Position numbers and translations under genes: made by a program. 64,000 bases of DNA. Source: Streptomyces sp. NBC_01267 (GTDB lineage: Bacteria; Actinomycetota; Actinomycetes; Streptomycetales; Streptomycetaceae). The notes beneath the pieces are model-generated. The model did no database searches, was not told the DNA's origin, and was given only the letters and a program-made list of their open reading frames with translations. The DNA is taken from assembly GCF_036241575.1 (NCBI RefSeq), contig NZ_CP108455.1:7113001-7177000 (forward strand), written 5' to 3'. Shown here in pieces: positions 9,274-17,273 of the stretch; positions within the stretch are counted from its first letter, which is position 1; the number at the start of each line of letters is the position of its first letter.

Positions 9274-9914
9274 TGGCGGAGGCCCCTGACAGTGCGCCGC
9301 TGCTGATCGCCTGTGCGCTCGGCATCGAGAAGTTCGCCCTGCGCACCGGCGGGCGCGGCGGCGCACCGGGTCCGGTGACCGTACTCCGTACGGGCATGGG
9401 GCCCGAGGCGGCGGCACACGCCGTCACCCGCACGCTCGGCGAGGCCCCCGCGCGGGACTCCGCCGTGATCGCCTCCGGCTTCTGCGCCGGTCTGCTGCCC
9501 GGGATGAACCCGGGCGACGTGATCGTCGCGGACGAGACCAGGCACGCCGCGGGGGTCACCCCCTGTGTGGGCACCGAACTCCTCGCCAAGGCGTTGGCCG
9601 CCACCCTGCCCGGCCGAACCGTGCACACCGGTCCGATGACCGGCTCAGACCATGTAGTACGCGGCCACGAAAGGGCCGAGCTGCGTGCCACAGGGGCGAT
9701 CGCCGTGGACATGGAATCCGCGGCGACGCTCTGGAGCGCCGTAAGGGCCGGGCCCCGCCCGGTTGCGGCCGTACGAGTGGTCGTGGACGCTCCAGAACAT
9801 GAACTCGTCCGAATCGGGACGGTACGCGGTGGAATATCGGCCTTCCGCGTTCTCCGTGCCGTCCTTCCAGCTTTCTATGAATGGCACCGTTCTTTGCTGC
9901 TCCCCAGGAGGTGA
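9273..9914 (+). CDS. hpnG: Hopanoid-associated nucleoside phosphorylase HpnG
   Basis: 213-residue member of the purine nucleoside/MTA phosphorylase superfamily. The motif VDMES at residues 145-149 is the conserved nucleoside-binding Met-Glu segment. HpnG removes adenine from adenosylhopane to give (phospho)ribosylhopane. Here it sits between the cyclase (1-bp overlap) and hpnH, its substrate producer, as in other hopanoid loci. The protein is short and soluble. Confidence 0.88.
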   Translation: MAEAPDSAPLLIACALGIEKFALRTGGRGGAPGPVTVLRTGMGPEAAAHAVTRTLGEAPARDSAVIASGFCAGLLPGMNPGDVIVADETRHAAGVTPCVGTELLAKALAATLPGRTVHTGPMTGSDHVVRGHERAELRATGAIAVDMESAATLWSAVRAGPRPVAAVRVVVDAPEHELVRIGTVRGGISAFRVLRAVLPAFYEWHRSLLLPRR

Positions 9915-9919
9915 GCTAG

Positions 9920-10942
9920 ATGGCCATGCCGCTCCGTCAGACCATCAGGGTCGGGACGTATCTCTTCGAACAGAAACTCCGCAAGCGCGAGAAGTTCCCA
10001 TTGATCGTCGAGCTGGAGCCTCTCTTCGCCTGCAACCTCGCGTGCGAGGGCTGCGGGAAGATCCAGCACCCGGCGGGAGTTCTCAAGCAGCGCATGCCGG
10101 TGGCACAGGCCGTGGGCGCGGTGCTCGAATCGGGCGCCCCGATGGTTTCCATCGCAGGTGGCGAGCCCCTGATGCACCCGCAGATCCATGAGATCGTGCG
10201 GCAGCTGGTGGCGAAGAAGAAGTACGTCTTCCTCTGCACCAACGCGATGCTGATGCGCAAGAAGATGGACAAGTTCACCCCCTCGCCCTATTTCGCGTTC
10301 ACGGTGCACATCGACGGGCTGCGCGAGCGGCACGACGAATCCGTGGCGAAGGAGGGGGTGTTCGACGAGGCCGTGGAGGCCATCAAGGAAGCCAAGAAGC
10401 GCGGATTCCGGGTCACCACCAACTCCACGTTCTTCAACACCGACACTCCGCAGAACATCATCGAGGTACTCAATTACCTCAATGACGATCTCGAAGTGGA
10501 CGAGATGATGATCTCGCCCGCCTACGCCTACGAGAAGGCACCGGACCAGGAACACTTCCTGGGTGTCGAGCAGACCCGGGAACTCTTCAAGAAGTCGTTC
10601 GCCGGCGGGAACAGGGGACGGTGGCGTCTCAACCACTCGCCGCTCTTCCTGGATTTCCTGGAAGGCAAGGTCGACTTCCCGTGCACCGCGTGGGCGATCC
10701 CCAACTACTCGCTCTTCGGCTGGCAGCGCCCCTGCTACCTGATGAACGACGGGTACGTCCCCACGTACAAGGAGCTCGTCGAGAAGACCGACTGGGACAA
10801 GTACGGACGCGGCAAGGACGACCGCTGCGCCAACTGCATGGCGCACTGCGGCTACGAGCCGACCGCCGTACTCGCCACGATGGGCTCGCTCAAGGAGACC
10901 ATCCGTGCCGCCCGCGAGACGGTCTCCGGAAACCGCGGGTGA
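9920..10942 (+). CDS. hpnH: Adenosylhopane synthase HpnH (radical SAM)
   Basis: 340-residue radical-SAM enzyme. The [4Fe-4S]-binding CxxxCxxC is CNLACEGC at residues 38-45, followed by the GGEP motif in VSIAGGEPLMHP. A C-terminal cysteine cluster (CANCMAHCGYEP) is typical of HpnH and its DUF3463 tail. It adds the adenosyl group from SAM to the hopene double bond, starting side-chain extension. AGGAGG lies just before the start, and the gene is 5 bp after hpnG. The ispG remnant begins 4 bp after its stop. Confidence 0.95.
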   Translation: MAMPLRQTIRVGTYLFEQKLRKREKFPLIVELEPLFACNLACEGCGKIQHPAGVLKQRMPVAQAVGAVLESGAPMVSIAGGEPLMHPQIHEIVRQLVAKKKYVFLCTNAMLMRKKMDKFTPSPYFAFTVHIDGLRERHDESVAKEGVFDEAVEAIKEAKKRGFRVTTNSTFFNTDTPQNIIEVLNYLNDDLEVDEMMISPAYAYEKAPDQEHFLGVEQTRELFKKSFAGGNRGRWRLNHSPLFLDFLEGKVDFPCTAWAIPNYSLFGWQRPCYLMNDGYVPTYKELVEKTDWDKYGRGKDDRCANCMAHCGYEPTAVLATMGSLKETIRAARETVSGNRG

Positions 10943-10955
10943 CGTGATGACCGGT

Positions 10956-10982
10956 GGGGAGCCGGTGACACCGGCTCTCCCC
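10956..10982 (+). terminator. Hairpin directly after hpnH
   Basis: GGGGAGCCGG, a 5-base loop TGACA, then CCGGCTC-T-CCCC: an 11-pair stem with one bulged T, starting 14 bp after the hpnH stop. It may reduce transcription into dxs-hpnO or stabilise the upstream mRNA. There is no T-run. Confidence 0.45.
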
Positions 10983-10988
10983 GCGCCG

Positions 10989-11043
10989 CCGGCCCGGCCT
11001 GTCGCGGTGCGCCGCCCCTCGCGGCGCATCCAGGCCGGGCCGG
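10989..11043 (+). repeat. Nested inverted repeat inside the ispG remnant
   Basis: The outer arms CCGGCCCGGCCTG (10989-11001) and CAGGCCGGGCCGG (11031-11043) are perfectly complementary over 13 bp. Inside them TGCGCCGC (11008-11015) pairs with GCGGCGCA (11021-11028) around a CCCTC loop. In RNA this would give a hairpin of about 21 bp with a small internal loop. Confidence 0.6.
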
Positions 11044-11108
11044 TGGCGGTCGCGCCGGGGTTCCCGACGCCGCTGTGAGCGACAAGAAATCCGAGAGGGG
11101 GCCCAAGC

Positions 11109-12989
11109 GTGTCGATCTTGGAAAATATCCGGGGGCCGCGCGACCTGAAGGCGCTGGAAGACACTGAACTCGGTGAACTGGCCGAGGAAATAAGGGAGTT
11201 CCTGATCCAGGCGGTGGCCAGGACCGGCGGACATCTGGGACCGAACCTGGGGGTCGTCGAACTCACCATCGCCCTGCACCGGGTGTTCGACTCGCCCGCC
11301 GACCGCATCCTGTGGGACACCGGCCACCAGAGCTACGTGCACAAGCTGCTCACCGGGCGGCAGGACTTCTCCAAACTGCGCAGCAAGGGGGGCCTCTCCG
11401 GCTACCCCGCCCGCGCGGAGTCGGAACACGACGTCATCGAGAACTCGCACGCCTCCACGGTCCTGGGCTGGGCCGACGGCCTCGCCAAGGCCAACGAGGT
11501 GCGGGGCAGGACCGGCCATGTGATCGCGGTGACCGGCGACGGAGCGCTCACCGGCGGGATGGCGTGGGAGGCGCTGAACAACATCGCGGCGGCCGGTGAC
11601 CGCCCGCTGATCATCGTCGTCAACGACAACGGACGGTCGTACGGGCCCACGATCGGCGGCCTGTCCCACCACTTCGCCACGCTCCGGACCACCGACGGCT
11701 ACGAGCGCTTCCTGGCCTGGGGCAAGGACGTGCTCCACCACACCCCCGTCGTGGGGCAGCCGCTCTACGAGTCGCTGCACGGCGCGAAGAAGGGGTTCAA
11801 GGACGCCTTCGCACCCCAGGGGATGTTCGAGGACCTGGGGCTCAAGTACGTCGGGCCGATCGACGGGCACGACCTGGAAGCCGTCCAGACGGCGCTGGTC
11901 CGCGCGAAACGCTTCCACGGTCCGGTGCTCGTGCACTGTCTGACCGAGAAGGGCCGCGGATACCGGCCCGCCCTGGAGGACGACGCGGACCGTTTCCACA
12001 CCGTCGGCGTCATGGACCCGCTGACCTGCGAGCCGCTCGCCGCGTCCAGCGGCCCGTCCTGGACCTCGGTGTTCGGCGCGGAGATCGCCGAGATCGGCGC
12101 CGAACGCCCCGACGTCGTGGCGGTCACCGCGGCGATGCTGCACCCGGTCGGGCTCACCGAATTCGCCGAACGGTTCCCCGACCGGGTCTGGGACGTGGGC
12201 ATCGCCGAACAGCATGCGACGGTCTCCGCCGCCGGACTCGCCACCGGCGGACTCCATCCGGTGGTCGCGGTGTACGCGACCTTCCTCAACCGGGCCTTCG
12301 ACCAGCTGCTGATGGACGTGGCGCTGCACAGGTGCGGGGTGACGTTCGTACTCGACCGGGCAGGTGTGACCGGGGTCGACGGGGCCTCGCACAACGGCAT
12401 GTGGGACATGTCCCTCCTCCAGGTCGTGCCCGGCCTCCGGATAGCCGCGCCCCGCGACGCCGACCAGCTCCGGGCCCAGCTGCGGGAAGCCGTCGACGTC
12501 GACGACGCGCCGACCGTGCTGCGCTTCCCCAAGGAATCCGTGGGCGAGCCGGTTCCGGCGATCGACCGGGTGGGCGGGATGGACGTACTGCACCGCGCCG
12601 ACCGCCCCCAGGTGCTTCTGGTGGCCGTCGGCGTACTCGCGCCGGTCTGCCTGCAGGCCGCCGAACTCCTGGAGGGCCGGGGGATCGGCTGTACGGTCGT
12701 CGACCCCCGCTGGGTCAAGCCGGTGGACGAGCAGCTGCCCCCGCTCGCCGCCGGGCACCGGCTGGTCGCGGTCGTCGAGGACAACAGCCGCAGCGGCGGT
12801 GTGGGTTCGGCCGTCGGGCAGGCGCTGCGCGACGCGGGCGTGGACGTACCGCTGCGGACCTTCGGAATCCCCGAGCAGTTCCTCCCGCACGCCAAGCGAG
12901 GCGAGGTACTGGCCGACATCGGGCTCACGCCCGTCGAGATCGCAGGACGGATCAGCGCCGCCCTGAAAGCCAAGGAGAAGACGGAATGA
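11109..12989 (+). CDS. dxs: 1-deoxy-D-xylulose-5-phosphate synthase Dxs (hopanoid-cluster copy)
   Basis: 626 residues, near full length for the family. The ThDP motif starts [16 protein letters not shown] (GDG at 143-145), and the transketolase-type pyrimidine domain has [15 protein letters not shown]. The enzyme condenses pyruvate and glyceraldehyde 3-phosphate to DXP, the entry step of the MEP isoprenoid pathway, so the operon boosts its own C5 precursor supply. GTG start with GAGAGGGGG upstream. The 3' end overlaps the aminotransferase as ATGA. Streptomyces usually also carries a housekeeping dxs. Confidence 0.95.
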   Translation: MSILENIRGPRDLKALEDTELGELAEEIREFLIQAVARTGGHLGPNLGVVELTIALHRVFDSPADRILWDTGHQSYVHKLLTGRQDFSKLRSKGGLSGYPARAESEHDVIENSHASTVLGWADGLAKANEVRGRTGHVIAVTGDGALTGGMAWEALNNIAAAGDRPLIIVVNDNGRSYGPTIGGLSHHFATLRTTDGYERFLAWGKDVLHHTPVVGQPLYESLHGAKKGFKDAFAPQGMFEDLGLKYVGPIDGHDLEAVQTALVRAKRFHGPVLVHCLTEKGRGYRPALEDDADRFHTVGVMDPLTCEPLAASSGPSWTSVFGAEIAEIGAERPDVVAVTAAMLHPVGLTEFAERFPDRVWDVGIAEQHATVSAAGLATGGLHPVVAVYATFLNRAFDQLLMDVALHRCGVTFVLDRAGVTGVDGASHNGMWDMSLLQVVPGLRIAAPRDADQLRAQLREAVDVDDAPTVLRFPKESVGEPVPAIDRVGGMDVLHRADRPQVLLVAVGVLAPVCLQAAELLEGRGIGCTVVDPRWVKPVDEQLPPLAAGHRLVAVVEDNSRSGGVGSAVGQALRDAGVDVPLRTFGIPEQFLPHAKRGEVLADIGLTPVEIAGRISAALKAKEKTE

Positions 12990-14383
12990 CGGAAGGCGCG
13001 CCCAAGGGGTTCGACCTGGCGACCCTGCTGGCCGAGCGGGGCGGTGAGCGTTACGAGCTGCACGCGCGGTACCTGAACCACCAGCTGCCGCGGATGCTGC
13101 ACACCATCGGCTTCGACCGTGTCTACGAACGGGCCGAGGGAGCCCACTTCTGGGACGCGGACGGCAACGACTACCTGGACATGCTCGCGGGCTTCGGCGT
13201 GATGGGGCTCGGCCGCCACCACCCCGTCGTACGCAAGGCACTGCACGACGTGCTGGACGCCTCGCTCGCCGATCTGACGCGCTTCGACTGCCAGCCGCTG
13301 CCCGGCCTGCTCGCCGAGAAACTGCTGGAGCACTCGCCGCACCTGGACCGGGTGTTCTTCGGCAACAGCGGCACGGAAGCGGTGGAGACCGCGCTGAAGT
13401 TCGCCCGGTACGCCACCGGGAAGCCCAGGATCCTTTACTGCTCCCACGCCTTCCACGGGCTGACGACCGGCTCGCTCTCGGTCAACGGGGAGGACGGCTT
13501 CCGGGACGGATTCGCGCCGCTGCTGCCCGACACCGCGATCGCGATGGGCGATCTCGCCGCGCTGGAGCGGGAGTTGAAGCGCGGGGACGTGGCCGGTTTC
13601 GTCGTCGAGCCGATCCAGGGCAAGGGCGTCCTGGCGTCGCCGCCCGGATTCCTGCGGGCCGCCCAGGAGCTGCTGCACCGTCGCAAGGCGCTGCTGATCG
13701 CCGACGAGGTGCAGACGGGGCTCGGCCGGACCGGGGACTTCTACGCCTACCAGCACGAGGAGGGCGTCGAGCCGGACCTGGTCTGTGTGGCCAAGGCCCT
13801 CTCCGGCGGATACGTCCCCGTCAGCGCGACCCTCGGCAAGGACTGGATCTTCAAGAAGGTCTACTCGTCCATGGACCGGGTGCTCGTGCACTCGGCCAGC
13901 TTCGGATCCAACGCCCAGGCGATGGCCGCCGGGCTCGCGGTCCTCTCGGTCATGGAGGACGAGCAGACCGTCGCCAACGCCCGGGTGACGGGGGAGCTGC
14001 TGAAGTCGCGGCTGGCGGCGCTGATTCCGAAGTACGAGCTGCTGCACGACGTCCGCGGGCGCGGGCTGATGATCGGTATCGAGTTCGGCCGTCCTTCGTC
14101 GCTGAAGCTCCGCAGCAGGTGGACGATGCTCCAGGCCGCCCGCAAGGGACTCTTCGCGCAGATGGTCGTCGTACCGCTGCTGCAGAAGCACCGCATCCTC
14201 ACCCAGGTCTCCGGCGACCATCTGGAAGTGATCAAGCTCATCCCGCCGCTGACCATCGGTGAACCCGAGGTGGACCGCTTCGTCGAGGCCTTCACCGCTG
14301 TGATGGAAGACGCACACGGCGGGGGCGGTCTGATGTGGGACTTCGGGAGGACACTGGTGAAGCAGGCCGTAGCCAACCGCTGA
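12986..14383 (+). CDS. hpnO: Class III aminotransferase, HpnO-like (aminobacteriohopanetriol formation)
   Basis: 465-residue PLP-dependent fold-type I aminotransferase of the ornithine/acetylornithine class. [12 protein letters not shown] carries the PLP-binding Asp, and the predicted Schiff-base lysine is K270 in [12 protein letters not shown]. In hopanoid loci this enzyme aminates the ribosylhopane-derived aldehyde to aminobacteriohopanetriol; the role here rests on synteny. The frame is open upstream to 12332, but that part overlaps dxs. The ATG at 12986 overlaps the dxs stop (ATGA) after GGAGAAGACGGA. It is the last biosynthetic gene of the operon. Confidence 0.88.
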   Translation: MTEGAPKGFDLATLLAERGGERYELHARYLNHQLPRMLHTIGFDRVYERAEGAHFWDADGNDYLDMLAGFGVMGLGRHHPVVRKALHDVLDASLADLTRFDCQPLPGLLAEKLLEHSPHLDRVFFGNSGTEAVETALKFARYATGKPRILYCSHAFHGLTTGSLSVNGEDGFRDGFAPLLPDTAIAMGDLAALERELKRGDVAGFVVEPIQGKGVLASPPGFLRAAQELLHRRKALLIADEVQTGLGRTGDFYAYQHEEGVEPDLVCVAKALSGGYVPVSATLGKDWIFKKVYSSMDRVLVHSASFGSNAQAMAAGLAVLSVMEDEQTVANARVTGELLKSRLAALIPKYELLHDVRGRGLMIGIEFGRPSSLKLRSRWTMLQAARKGLFAQMVVVPLLQKHRILTQVSGDHLEVIKLIPPLTIGEPEVDRFVEAFTAVMEDAHGGGGLMWDFGRTLVKQAVANR

Positions 14384-14408
14384 CCCGTCCTGCTGGACCC
14401 ATGGATTT

Positions 14409-14441
14409 TGCCTCAGAGGCAAGAAATTTGCCTCTGAGGCA
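14409..14441. promoter_or_regulatory. Twin palindrome upstream of the XRE-cupin gene; also a terminator-like stem-loop
   Basis: TGCCTCAGAGGCA (14409-14421) and TGCCTCTGAGGCA (14429-14441) are each palindromic around one base and are reverse complements of each other. Their centres are 20 bp apart, about two helical turns, and they end 21 bp before the ATG of the HTH-cupin gene, so this is a strong autoregulator operator candidate. Folded as RNA it gives a perfect 14-bp stem with a GAAAT loop followed by TTTT, so it could also terminate the hopanoid operon. Confidence 0.75.
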
Positions 14442-14462
14442 TTTTGCTGTCCCAATGGGTAC

Positions 14463-15029
14463 ATGAGCACTCCCGCCGAGGAACTCCCCGACGTCGCGCC
14501 GCGCCTGCGTGAACTGCGCCGCCGCGGACGTCTCACGCTGGAGGCCGCCTCCCACCGGGCCGGTCTCTCCCCGGCGCACCTCTCCAGGCTGGAGACGGGC
14601 GCGCGGCAGCCTTCACTGCCGATGCTGCTCTCCCTCGCCCGGATCTACGGCACCACCGTCTCCGAGCTGCTCGGTGAAATGCCGCCCGAGCGGGAGCCCG
14701 TCATCCGCGGCGGGAGGAGCGAGCCGGTCGAGGCCGACGGCTGGACGTACCACACGGCGGGCGGCTCCGGGCGAGCGATGCAGGCCCTGCGGGTGCAGGT
14801 CCCGTACGGGGCGCAGGGCGAGCTCGTCCGCGTCCATCCCGGCGAGGAGTGGCTGTACGTCCTCACCGGGAGGCTGCGGCTGAGCCTCGGGGACGCCGTG
14901 CACGAACTCGCCCCCGGGGACAGCGCCCATTTCGACTCGCTCACCCCGCACCGCATCGCCGCGGCCACCCGCGAAGGGGCCGAACTGCTCTTCGTGCACA
15001 CCCTGTTGCAGAGCCCGGATCTGCACTGA
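14463..15029 (+). CDS. XRE-family regulator with C-terminal cupin domain
   Basis: 188 residues. The N-terminal helix-turn-helix of about 60 residues (LRELRRRGRLTLEAASHRAG then LSPAHLSRLETGARQPS) is a classical Cro/CI type. The C-terminal half is a single cupin beta-barrel with HPGEEWLYVLTGRLRLSL and a later HFDSLTPHRI segment, probably a ligand- or metal-binding sensor. It is soluble. A twin palindrome lies just upstream, suggesting autoregulation. The following small membrane-protein gene overlaps by 1 bp if its earlier ATG is used. The effector is unknown; linkage to hopanoid genes is positional. Confidence 0.88.
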   Translation: MSTPAEELPDVAPRLRELRRRGRLTLEAASHRAGLSPAHLSRLETGARQPSLPMLLSLARIYGTTVSELLGEMPPEREPVIRGGRSEPVEADGWTYHTAGGSGRAMQALRVQVPYGAQGELVRVHPGEEWLYVLTGRLRLSLGDAVHELAPGDSAHFDSLTPHRIAAATREGAELLFVHTLLQSPDLH

Positions 15030-15067
15030 TGCCCCGCAACCAGATCAGTTCCGACGAGAGGCCTGCC

Positions 15068-15199
15068 ATGTCCGCCATGAACAACGAGGAGAAGAAGTTC
15101 CCGCGGGGACTCGTCATAAGGCTGTTCGCCTACCTGGTGGCGGGCCATCTCTTCGCCGGGTTCATCTACCTGCTGTTCACGCTGGGCGGCCAGCAGTAG
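15068..15199 (+). CDS. Small single-span membrane protein (DUF6126-like)
   Basis: 43 residues from ATG 15068, with GAGAGG 6 bp before it. An alternative ATG at 15029 overlaps the regulator stop (TGATG) and would give 56 residues. A charged N-terminus (MNNEEKKFPRG) precedes one hydrophobic helix (LVIRLFAYLVAGHLFAGFIY then LLFTLGG). It resembles the small proteins annotated DUF6126 that accompany XRE-cupin regulators in Streptomyces, recalled from memory. A regulator/membrane-peptide pair is plausible; no function is known. Confidence 0.72.
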   Translation: MSAMNNEEKKFPRGLVIRLFAYLVAGHLFAGFIYLLFTLGGQQ

Positions 15200-15241
15200 G
15201 CGCACCCGGCGGGCGGAGGCGGGGAACGGGGCGCGGTCGGC

Positions 15242-16057
15242 TCAGGACGCGTCGTCCAGCAGCCGGGCGCGCAGCTTCTCCCGCGTCTGCGGGGTGACCT
15301 TCAGCCCCTCGGCGATATAGCGGTCGGTGGTGCCCCACACCTCGTCGATGGTGGCGAATGCCCTGTCCAGGTACTCGGCGCGGGCCTCGAAGAGCGGGCT
15401 CAGCAGGCTCATCACTTCGGGGGACCGTGCGGCGGCCGACTGGTCGCCGCGCTTGACCTTGTACCGCCGGTGCGGTTCGTTCGACTTGAGGTAGTCGGCC
15501 TTGATGGCGTCCCGCTCCACGCCCACCGCGAGCAGCGAGACCGCTATGGACAGCCCGGCCCGGTCCTTGCCCGCCGCACAGTGCAGCAGGGCGGGGACAC
15601 TGTCCTCGGCGAGGGCGTGCAGAACCTGGCTGTGCTCGGCGGTACGGGTGGTGATGATGGTCCGGTACGAGTCGGCCATCCCGTCCGCGGCGCGGCCGTC
15701 CCCGAGGGCCTCCCGCAGCTTGTCGAGCTTGCCGTCGCGGACCATCTTCCAGAACTCGGAGCCGTCCGCCGGGTCGGTCAGCGGGATGTTCACGTGGCGC
15801 ACCCCGGGCAGCTCCACGTCCCGGCCGTCGAGCGCCAGATCCGCCGCGTTGCGGAAGTCGAAGATCGTGTGCAGCCCGAGCGAGGACAGGAAGGCCGCGT
15901 CCTGCTCCGTGGCGTGCGCGAGGTGACCGCTGCGGAACAGCCTTCCCTGCCGCACCCGACGCCCGTCCACGGTCGGCAGCCCGCCCACGTCACGGAAGTT
16001 GCGTACCCCGGCCAGCTCGGGTTCTGTCGACGGGACCTGCGGCAGCTGCTGTGTCAC
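15242..16057 (-). CDS. Protein tyrosine/serine phosphatase (PtpB/SIW14-type)
   Basis: 271 residues. The catalytic P-loop CX5R is HCAAGKDRAGLS with C160 and R166. The N-terminal GVRNFRDVGGLPTVDGRRVR is the signature of the secreted PtpB-like / DSP-like family (Pfam Y_phosphatase3), which may also act on phosphoinositides. No signal peptide is visible, so it is probably cytoplasmic. GTG start at 16057 with GGAGGAG about 5 bp upstream. It is divergent from the SGNH hydrolase. The substrate is unknown. Confidence 0.9.
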   Translation of the reverse strand: MTQQLPQVPSTEPELAGVRNFRDVGGLPTVDGRRVRQGRLFRSGHLAHATEQDAAFLSSLGLHTIFDFRNAADLALDGRDVELPGVRHVNIPLTDPADGSEFWKMVRDGKLDKLREALGDGRAADGMADSYRTIITTRTAEHSQVLHALAEDSVPALLHCAAGKDRAGLSIAVSLLAVGVERDAIKADYLKSNEPHRRYKVKRGDQSAAARSPEVMSLLSPLFEARAEYLDRAFATIDEVWGTTDRYIAEGLKVTPQTREKLRARLLDDAS

Positions 16058-16317
16058 GGGGGCTCCTCCGTGTCTGCCGACGAGGGCCGGTGGCCGCCGT
16101 CGGCGCGGTATGGACCTGCTGATCCGGGCCGCGTCCTACGGCCCTGCGATTTCCGACGATACGACATCGGTTCCTCATGCAACCATCTCGCCCGGTGCCG
16201 CGGGGGCGGCGGTCTTATTCCAGCTTTACCAAAACTGACCGGGTGGTCTATCTCACGGCCTGTCACCCCCCTATTACGGTCGCGTAGGTCACATCGCGCG
16301 GTGCAGGATGAGCCGTT

Positions 16318-17109
16318 GTGGCAGACGATTCGGCAACAGAAAACAGCGACATCATCGGGTCGTACGCGGCGATCGGCGACAGTTTCACCGAGGGCGTCGG
16401 CGACCCCGGCCCCGACGGAACCTTCGTGGGCTGGGCCGACCGGCTCGCCGTGCTTCTCGACGACCGCGTCCCCGAGCACACCTTCCGGTACGCGAACCTC
16501 GCCGTGCGCGGACGCCTCCTCGACCAGATCGTCGAGGAGCAGGTCCCGCGCGCCAAGGAGCTCGCCCCCGACCTGGTCAGTTTCTCCGCGGGCGGCAACG
16601 ACATCATCCGTCCGGGCTCCGACCCGGACGACGCGGCCGAGCGCTTCGAGCGGGCCCTCGCCGACCTGTGCGGTTCGGTCCGCACCGTCATGGTGACCAC
16701 CGGCTTCGACACCCGGGGCGTTCCGGTCCTGCGCCATCTGCGCGGCAAGATAGCGACGTACAACGAACACGTCCGGGTCATCGCCGCACGGCACGGCGCC
16801 CCGGTGCTCGACCTCTGGTCGCTCAAGACCATCCAGGACAGGCGGGCCTGGGACGACGACCGGCTGCACCTCTCGCCCGAGGGGCACACCCGGGTCGCGC
16901 TCCGCGCCGCCCAGGTGCTGGGACTCGACGTACCGGCGGACCCGGACCAGCCGTGGCCGCCGGAGCCGCCGCGCGGCTCGGCCGAGGTGCGCCGCGACAA
17001 CATCCACTGGGCGCGCGAGCACCTCGTCCCGTGGATCGGCCGCCGGCTGCGCGGCGAGTCCTCCGGGGACCATGTCGAGGCGAAGCGCCCCGACCTGCTG
17101 CCGCTGTGA
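16318..17109 (+). CDS. SGNH/GDSL-family hydrolase
   Basis: 263 residues. Block I is AIGDSFTEGVGDPG with nucleophile S22, block III is GGND, and block V is DRLHLSPEGH with the Asp and His of the triad. No signal peptide is seen, so it is probably a cytoplasmic esterase or lipase; the substrate cannot be predicted. GTG start. It stands alone, divergent from the phosphatase across a 260-bp spacer in which no clear operator was found. Confidence 0.9.
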   Translation: MADDSATENSDIIGSYAAIGDSFTEGVGDPGPDGTFVGWADRLAVLLDDRVPEHTFRYANLAVRGRLLDQIVEEQVPRAKELAPDLVSFSAGGNDIIRPGSDPDDAAERFERALADLCGSVRTVMVTTGFDTRGVPVLRHLRGKIATYNEHVRVIAARHGAPVLDLWSLKTIQDRRAWDDDRLHLSPEGHTRVALRAAQVLGLDVPADPDQPWPPEPPRGSAEVRRDNIHWAREHLVPWIGRRLRGESSGDHVEAKRPDLLPL

Positions 17110-17273
17110 CCGGCCTCCGGCGCGGTCCCGGCCGAGAGGTCACCCGACAGCCTCCGAGGGGCCGCGCCGGGGCGCCGACGGGCCGTCCGGTTCGGGGATC
17201 GTTCACGGGCCCGTCCCTCCTCCGTCGCGTCGTCCGCACATAATGGATCGACATCGAACACCAGGAGGTCCCT

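Larger units (their letters stand above)
10947..11078 (+). pseudogene. ispG: Remnant of a second ispG (gcpE) gene
   Basis: A 43-codon frame (ATG 10947, TGA 11076-11078, alternative GTG at 10944) lies between hpnH and dxs. Its middle reads RRPSRRIQAGPVAV. As I recall the conserved N-terminus of actinobacterial IspG, this matches RRVSRKIQVGPVAV and is normally followed by GGDAPVSVQSM; here it ends eight residues later. Synteny supports the call: in the S. coelicolor hopanoid cluster ispG lies exactly between hpnH and dxs. I infer an internal deletion that removed the catalytic body and the Fe-S ligands. A housekeeping ispG is expected elsewhere. The region is also highly self-complementary, so some resemblance could be shaped by its base composition. 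Confidence 0.6.

Noticed and set aside
12332..12985. N-terminal extension of the aminotransferase
   Set aside because: It overlaps dxs in another frame; ATG 12986 is coupled to the dxs stop and matches the family start.
11765..14536. 923-codon open frame on the minus strand
   Set aside because: Antisense to dxs and the aminotransferase; composition-driven and without recognisable motifs.
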